Source: CAYSPU01 sp964432995 (GTDB taxonomy: Bacteria; Verrucomicrobiota; Verrucomicrobiia; Limisphaerales; JAHDYP01). Taken from it: a stretch of 25,307 bases of DNA. Under the pieces are notes generated by a model. The model saw only the letters and a list, made by a program, of their open reading frames with translations, was not told where the DNA came from and searched no databases. Each line of letters starts with the position of its first letter. The first letter of the stretch is position 1. Shown here in pieces: positions 21,021 through 25,307 of the stretch. A program made the translations under genes and the position numbers. The stretch is from NCBI GenBank assembly GCA_964432995.1, contig CAYSPU010000060.1, positions 1 to 25,307 on the forward strand. Direction: 5' to 3'.

Positions 21021-22259
21021 ATGGCGCAACTCAACGAACACTACCTCAAACTCAAGGCCGGCTATCTCTTTCCGGAGATCAGCCGCCGCGTGAAAGCCTT
21101 CTGCGAGCGGCATCCGGAGCGCAGCCAACGCCTGATCCGCTGTGGCATCGGCGACTACACCGAAGCGCTCCCGGCCGCCGTGGTGCAGGCCATGCACCGC
21201 GCCGTCGAGGAGATGGGCCACCGCGACACCTTCCGCGGCTACGGCCCCGAACAAGGATACGATTTCCTGCGGCAGGCCATCGCCGAACACGACTTCCGCG
21301 CCCGCAACGCCGCTATCGCCGAGGACGAGGTTTTTGTCTCCGACGGATCCAAGTGCGATTGCGGCAACATCCTCGACATTCTGGGACACGGGAACCGGGT
21401 CGCGGTGATGGACCCGGTCTACCCGGTCTACGTCGACACGAATGTCATGGCGGGGCACACGGGAATCGCGGATGGCGCCGGTTCCTACGCGGGCTTGGTC
21501 TACCTGCCCTGCACGCCGGAGAACGGTTTTGTCCCCGACGTGCCGTCGCAGGCGGTGGATGTGGTCTATCTGTGTTATCCGAACAACCCGACTGGCGCGG
21601 TCGCCACGCGGGCGCAACTGACCGCCTGGGTCGAGTACGCCCGCGCGCACCAGGCAATCCTGCTCTACGACGCGGCCTACGAGGCCTATATCGCGGATCC
21701 GGCCCTGCCGCACTCGATCTACGAAATCCCGGGCGCCCGCGACTGCGCCATCGAGTTCCGCAGCTTCTCGAAGACCGGGGGATTCACCGGAACCCGCTGC
21801 GCCTTCACCGTCGTGCCCAAATCCCTGCACGCGGCCGCACCCGACGGCACCCGTCACGCGCTTCATCCGCTGTGGTTGCGTCGCATGACCACGAAGTTCA
21901 ATGGCGTGAGCTACATCGTGCAGCGCGGGGCCGAAGCGCTCTACTCCGACGCCGGCCGTGCCCAGGCGCGAAGCACCATCGAGCTATACCTCGGCAACGC
22001 CGCCGTCCTGCGCGAGGGCGCCCGGGCGGCCGGCTGCCAGGTTTTCGGCGGGGTCAACGCCCCCTATCTCTGGGTGCGGCCGCCGGTGTCGATCCCCAGT
22101 TGGCAGGCCTTCGATCGCCTCCTCAACGAGGCCCAGGTGGTCGTCACCCCGGGCAGCGGCTTCGGCCGCTGCGGGGAAGGCTACCTGCGCATCTCCGCCT
22201 TCAACACCAGGGCCAATGTCGAGGAGGTCGCCCGCCGCCTGCAGACGATGCGGTGGTGA
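21021..22259 (+). CDS. dapL: LL-diaminopimelate aminotransferase
   Basis: This 412-residue PLP enzyme of fold type I converts tetrahydrodipicolinate directly to LL-diaminopimelate with glutamate as amino donor, for lysine and peptidoglycan synthesis. It carries IGDYTEALP near residues 43-51, GYGPEQGYDFLRQAIAEHDF near 73-92, VSDGSKCDCGNI, DPVYPVYVDTNVMAGHTG near 131-148, YPNNPTG (186-192), D217 in LLYDAAY, the Schiff-base lysine K251 in SFSKTGGFTGTR, R259 and the carboxylate-binding R390. FNGVSYIVQRGAEALYS is typical of DapL. The pathway is used by chlamydiae, verrucomicrobia, plants and some others, which supports the PVC-type origin of the window. Length and ends are normal; the start codon has no strong Shine-Dalgarno. 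Confidence 0.95.
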   Translation: MAQLNEHYLKLKAGYLFPEISRRVKAFCERHPERSQRLIRCGIGDYTEALPAAVVQAMHRAVEEMGHRDTFRGYGPEQGYDFLRQAIAEHDFRARNAAIAEDEVFVSDGSKCDCGNILDILGHGNRVAVMDPVYPVYVDTNVMAGHTGIADGAGSYAGLVYLPCTPENGFVPDVPSQAVDVVYLCYPNNPTGAVATRAQLTAWVEYARAHQAILLYDAAYEAYIADPALPHSIYEIPGARDCAIEFRSFSKTGGFTGTRCAFTVVPKSLHAAAPDGTRHALHPLWLRRMTTKFNGVSYIVQRGAEALYSDAGRAQARSTIELYLGNAAVLREGARAAGCQVFGGVNAPYLWVRPPVSIPSWQAFDRLLNEAQVVVTPGSGFGRCGEGYLRISAFNTRANVEEVARRLQTMRW

Positions 22260-22288
22260 AGGGCGGACAAATTGGGCACAGGGGCGGT

Positions 22289-22450
22289 CAGGGTCAGGCG
22301 TTAAGCATTAAGGTCGTCTGCGTGAAGGTCCCGGGAACTGCCGCCCCGCCGGCCTTCTTCCCACATTGAAGCCAGGCGTTGCACAACATCGCTCACCGCA
22401 CAGCCGGTGATCGGCACCGACGCGAGCTTGATGCTCAATGCCTGGCCCTG
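22289..22450. mobile_element. 162-base element with 28-base imperfect terminal inverted repeats (MITE-like)
   Basis: The left end (22289-22316, starting CAGGGTCAGGCGTTAAGCAT) and the reverse complement of the right end (22423-22450, starting CAGGGCCAGGCATTGAGCAT) agree at 23 of 28 positions. The 106-base interior has no gene. The element fills most of the space between convergent dapL and the cupredoxin-like gene. A target-site duplication was not found, so it may be a folded RNA or repeat, not a transposon relic. Confidence 0.45.
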
Positions 22451-22458
22451 GGGCGCGG

Positions 22459-23175
22459 TTATGGCAGTTCCACGACGAAATCCGCCCGGGCGTCCCCGTC
22501 CACGGTGACCTCCCGGGTGACACCGGACTTCTGGCGGTGCGTCTTCTCGTGGAAGGCCTCGAGCACGTATTTCCCCTTGGGCACGTTCTGGATCGTATAG
22601 GTGCCGTCCTTGGCCGTGACCGCGTAGAAGGGATGATCGAACACCGCCACGTAGGCGAACATCCACGGATGCACATCGCACTTGAAGCGGATCGGGATCT
22701 CCACCGCGGGAAAGCTCTTCTCCGTTTCCATGCCCTGGATCGGCTGAGTGAAGTTGAACTCCCGGTTCCCGCCGCCGGGCTTTGGCGTGGCGTGCACATT
22801 GTGCAGAGTGGGATCCGAGTTCCGGATCCTGATCTTCTGGTTGACCATCACCCCCATGACATACGGCTCATAGAGGCAGTTCGTTTGGTCGAGGAGAACC
22901 GACTCGGTCGGCACGGGGTAGCGCTTCCTCTCCAAGCCGCTCTTGATGTAAACGAGAACGTTGGCCAGACCGCCGTTGGAATCGACCAGGTAGTGGCGGG
23001 TCTTCAGCGGCTGCTTGTGGAGGGCAACGCAGTTCGCGTCGGGAGAGAGGTCCACCGTGACCTCCGGGCGCGGCGTGCCCCGGAGCGTCACCTGGCCGGT
23101 GATGTCGCCCCCGTTGGCAAGTTCTGCGCCCGCCCAGAGTATGACAAGGAGGAGAATAGCAGAGTGGTTTCGCAT
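22459..23175 (-). CDS. Secreted cupredoxin-like protein with a carboxypeptidase-regulatory-like tail
   Basis: The 238-residue product starts at 23175, where a signal peptide begins (about residues 1-22). A longer frame to 23379 runs into repeats and is rejected. Residues about 100-180 look like a cupredoxin: the strand VMVNQKIRIRNSDPTLHNVH gives H125 and H128, and FKCDVHPWM gives C166, H169 and M172, a His-Cys-His-Met set like a type 1 or related copper site. Residues about 180-238 (DGTYTIQNVPKGKYVLEAFHE) form a beta-sandwich of the carboxypeptidase regulatory type. Residues 45-80 (DANCVALHKQPLK and the GGLANVLVYIKSG strand) are typical of this secreted family, often found beside electron-transport or c-type cytochrome genes. 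It may bind copper or carry electrons in the periplasm; no redox partner is encoded in the window. Confidence 0.82.
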   Translation of the reverse strand: MRNHSAILLLVILWAGAELANGGDITGQVTLRGTPRPEVTVDLSPDANCVALHKQPLKTRHYLVDSNGGLANVLVYIKSGLERKRYPVPTESVLLDQTNCLYEPYVMGVMVNQKIRIRNSDPTLHNVHATPKPGGGNREFNFTQPIQGMETEKSFPAVEIPIRFKCDVHPWMFAYVAVFDHPFYAVTAKDGTYTIQNVPKGKYVLEAFHEKTHRQKSGVTREVTVDGDARADFVVELP

Positions 23176-23551
23176 GCGCACCGGAGTCCGCTCAGTCGTT
23201 GAACAGCGGCAGAGTAACATCCGGAGCACGAGGTCGCAAGGCGGATGCCCGTGCCCGGATCCTCGTCTCAATGGCGCTGAGGGTTCGGTCGTCCCCGGCT
23301 CACGCGCGGTTTCCGCCCGTGGGGACGCGCGCTCTTTCGGCTCCGGAAAGATCCCGCCTCGGCGGGGGATTCTGTACAAACGGTGCAGAAGGAGCCCGCG
23401 GAGCGGGATTCAGCCAAAGCCGCGCCCGACCGAACGTGGGGCTACCTCTCCGCCCTCTTCCGCTTGAGCGTTTCTGCGGCCGGGGACCTGTCTTCGCCAA
23501 GGCTTCGGCGGGCAGGCTGGCCGCAGCGCGATAGCAGCGGCGCCACCCGAG
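23176..23551. other. 376-base intergenic region made of repeats
   Basis: No credible gene is seen. The stretch holds family C copy 2 (23392-23416), a fragment resembling family A (GGGGCTACCTCTCCGCCCTC, 23440-23459) and a CGCCAAGGCTTCGGC element (23495-23509) that matches 16459-16473 at 14 of 15 bases. Divergence from the cupredoxin-like start is expected to include its promoter, but no convincing boxes were identified. Confidence 0.6.
23392..23416 (+). repeat. Dispersed repeat family C, copy 2
   Basis: GAGCCCGCGGAGCGGGAT then TCAGCCA, one base different from 16596-16620. Both copies are intergenic and followed by GC-rich sequence. Confidence 0.8.
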
Positions 23552-24286
23552 TCAGGGAGTCCGCGGTGGTTCCGACACGTTGCCGCTTTGACGCGGCGGG
23601 CCCCAACTGCCGGTCGCCTCGGTTTGCAGCCGCGCCGCCAACGCCGCGAGCGCCCGCGACCGATGACTGATCCGATTCTTCATCTCCTCTCCGAGCTCGG
23701 CAAAGGTCCGCGTTTCGCCCACCGGCACGAACAGGGGGTCGTAGCCGAAGCCTCCCGGTCCGCGCGGTGCCAACGTGATGTTCCCCTCGCAGACCCCGCG
23801 GAAGAACTCCACTTCGGCAGGGGCCGGTTGGGGTGAACGGAGCCCGCGGCTCGGCAGCAGTGCCAGCACACAGCGAAACCGCGCGGTGCGGCGTTCCGCC
23901 GGCAGACCCTCGAGGAGGCGCAGCAATTTGGCGTTGTTGAGTCGATCCTGGGGATCGGGGGAGCCACCGCGCTCGTCCGCGGCAAATCGCGCCGACAGGA
24001 TGCCCGGGGCGCCCTTCAGCGCGTCGACTTCGAGGCCCGAGTCGTCGGCCACGAGGAAGTCGATTGGCTCGGGACGGCCGGCCGCGCTGGCGCCCGCGCC
24101 GGCGAGCCAGTCGGCCAGTTGACGCACTTTGGCTTCGGCGTTTCCCTCGAAGGTTGGGGCATCCTCACGCAGCTCGGGCGCGGAGGGGAAATCGGCCAGG
24201 GAGCGACACCGGAACGCGGGGCCGAGAATGGCGGCGATCTCGAGCACCTTGTGGCGGTTCCGGCTGGCGATGAGCAATGCCGTCAT
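23552..24286 (-). CDS. rdgB: RdgB/HAM1-family XTP/dITP diphosphatase
   Basis: This 244-residue cytoplasmic enzyme hydrolyses non-canonical purine triphosphates (ITP, dITP, XTP) to monophosphates, keeping them out of DNA and RNA. Motifs are S8-N10-K13 in IASRNRHKVLEI, FEGNAEAKVR (46-55), the catalytic/metal acidic pair D81/D82 in ADDSGLEVDAL, GAPGILSARF (92-101), GGFGYDPLFVP (178-188) and the terminal SHRSRALAAL (207-216). It is longer than the usual ~195-205 residues because of an Ala/Gly-rich insertion at about 62-76, another near 150-157 and a C-terminal tail of about 25 residues. It lies downstream of the oxidoreductase gene on the same strand, separated by 149 bases and a hairpin, so it probably has its own promoter. 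Confidence 0.93.
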   Translation of the reverse strand: MTALLIASRNRHKVLEIAAILGPAFRCRSLADFPSAPELREDAPTFEGNAEAKVRQLADWLAGAGASAAGRPEPIDFLVADDSGLEVDALKGAPGILSARFAADERGGSPDPQDRLNNAKLLRLLEGLPAERRTARFRCVLALLPSRGLRSPQPAPAEVEFFRGVCEGNITLAPRGPGGFGYDPLFVPVGETRTFAELGEEMKNRISHRSRALAALAARLQTEATGSWGPPRQSGNVSEPPRTP

Positions 24287-24382
24287 CGGTCTGAGAATCG
24301 ACCTTCAACCACGCATCGGCAAGGGAAGCAGCTCTGCGCACATCCCGCTTTGGGGCGCAGGCGAAGGGCGGTCCGGGAGCGG

Positions 24383-24414
24383 CACACCCACATCGGGTGA
24401 CCGATGCGGGTGTG
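24383..24414 (-). terminator. Hairpin after the Gfo/Idh/MocA gene
   Basis: CACACCCACATCGG (24383-24396) pairs with CCGATGCGGGTGTG (24401-24414) around GTGA, 13 of 14 positions matched. It lies 21 bases beyond the oxidoreductase stop in the direction of minus-strand transcription. No T-run follows. Confidence 0.5.
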
Positions 24415-24435
24415 TGCGCGCACAGCGAAACGGAA

Positions 24436-25307
24436 TCAGATTACGTTCGATTTGCCTGGCTGCGGCACCGGGTAGAAACCGTCCTTGTCAGGGAGGACCT
24501 TGGGCGGGGCGTCCCAGGCCAGCTTGGCGGGGAAGAGGTCGACCGCGGACTCGAGGGCATCATCGAGGAGGATCTGTTGCCCGGAGTAGGTGGCCAGGCG
24601 GCCCATGATGCCGCTCATGGTGCTGCGGGTGCCGTTTTCGGCATCGTTCAGTTCCTTGTTGTTCTTGATCGCATCGAAGAGGACGTCGTGCTCGACCTGG
24701 TAGGGGTCGACGGGCACTTCGGACTTGAAGCGCCAGGCGATCTTGCCCTTGTCGTCGCGGATGATCCACTGGGTGTTGGAGAGTTCGCAGGAGCCGGTGG
24801 TGCCGACGGCGTGTTCCGTGACGCTGCTCCAGCAGTTGGGCATGTGCCGGCAGAAGCTGAACATCCGGGTGCCGTCCTTGTACTGAAACTCGACGGCATG
24901 GTGATCGAAGATCTCGCCGTATTCCTTGGCGACACGTATTTGGCGGCCGCCCATGCCCTGGCAGCGGGTCGGGTAGTCCTTCATGAGCCAGTTGCACACG
25001 TCGATGTTGTGGACGTGCTGCTCGACGATGTGGTCGCCGCTGAGCCAGGTGAAGTAGTACCAGTTCTTCATCTGGAACTCCATTTCCGTGGGGGTGCGTC
25101 CGAGCATTTGGGCGACTTTCTCGCGCGGGTTCACCCAGACCCCGGCGTCGTTCCAGTAGCACCGCAGGGCGGTGATGCGGCCGATGGCGCCGTCGTGCAC
25201 GCGCTTCGCGGCCTCGATGTATCCCGGCTGGTAATGGCGCTGGAGCCCAACGACCACTTTGAGGTTCTTCTTCTTGGATTCCTCGACCGCCGCCAACATC
25301 CGGGGGA
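24436..25307 (-). CDS. Gfo/Idh/MocA-family oxidoreductase, N-terminus outside the window
   Basis: About 290 C-terminal residues are present; the frame stays open to the window edge, so the NAD(P)-binding Rossmann domain (about 130-170 residues) is cut off. The ATG at 25297-25299 is internal. The visible part begins at the end of the cofactor domain (LAAVEESKKKNLKVVVGLQRHYQPGY in segments) and continues with the alpha/beta substrate domain: YWNDAGVWVNPR, WYYFTWLSGDHIVEQHVHNID with the histidines usual for catalysis or substrate binding, then VEFQYKDGTRMFSFCRHM. Members oxidise or reduce sugars, inositols and their derivatives; Verrucomicrobiota and Planctomycetota carry many, often with a Tat signal. 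That signal, if present, would be outside this window. Substrate not assignable. Confidence 0.9.
   Translation of the reverse strand, partial: PRMLAAVEESKKKNLKVVVGLQRHYQPGYIEAAKRVHDGAIGRITALRCYWNDAGVWVNPREKVAQMLGRTPTEMEFQMKNWYYFTWLSGDHIVEQHVHNIDVCNWLMKDYPTRCQGMGGRQIRVAKEYGEIFDHHAVEFQYKDGTRMFSFCRHMPNCWSSVTEHAVGTTGSCELSNTQWIIRDDKGKIAWRFKSEVPVDPYQVEHDVLFDAIKNNKELNDAENGTRSTMSGIMGRLATYSGQQILLDDALESAVDLFPAKLAWDAPPKVLPDKDGFYPVPQPGKSNVI

Overview
The window is GC-rich (roughly two thirds G+C by eye), with two 10-N assembly gaps. It most likely comes from a Verrucomicrobiota (Limisphaerales/Pedosphaera-like) draft or metagenome-assembled genome. The reasons are a dapL lysine-pathway gene, DUF1080 and Gfo/Idh/MocA proteins, exported enolase-superfamily enzymes, and many short dispersed palindromic repeats of the type common in that phylum. 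This placement is inference; no rRNA or tRNA is present.

Layout. (1) 58-6016, plus strand: an autoregulated-looking operon of a YtrA-type GntR repressor, an ABC ATPase and two paralogous membrane proteins, joined by short gaps or ATGA overlaps, with a palindromic operator over the promoter. Both membrane genes carry a copy of the same dispersed repeat read in frame near the N-terminus. (2) 6336-8654: a three-part fusion of a cyclic-nucleotide-binding-like domain, acetate kinase and PduL-type phosphotransacetylase. (3) 8766-9482: a small secreted protein of unknown function. (4) 9754-18782, all minus strand: a carbohydrate/sugar-acid cluster. In transcription order it holds a secreted beta-helix protein (GH141-like), a double DUF1080 protein, a BASS-family transporter, a Tat-exported enolase-superfamily enzyme, a Sec-exported RraA-like protein and a Tat-exported ManD/RspA-like dehydratase split by a gap. 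A glycerate kinase gene lies divergently at 18958-20112. (5) 20177-22259, plus: a membrane-anchored TPR-like protein and LL-diaminopimelate aminotransferase. (6) 22459-25307, minus: a secreted cupredoxin-like protein, an RdgB/HAM1 nucleotide pyrophosphatase and the C-terminal part of a Gfo/Idh/MocA oxidoreductase that runs off the window.

Two points stand out. The 772-residue fusion would put the whole acetyl-CoA to acetyl phosphate to acetate plus ATP route on one chain under a sensor-like domain, with changes at two normally conserved positions. The minus-strand cluster looks like a sugar-acid route whose dehydratases and aldolase-like enzyme all carry export signals, so the chemistry may occur outside the cytoplasm, with the BASS transporter importing product acids and glycerate kinase capturing glycerate. 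Both are hypotheses from sequence only.

Intergenic regions are rich in repeats: at least six short families are visible, and the second assembly gap sits inside one of them.
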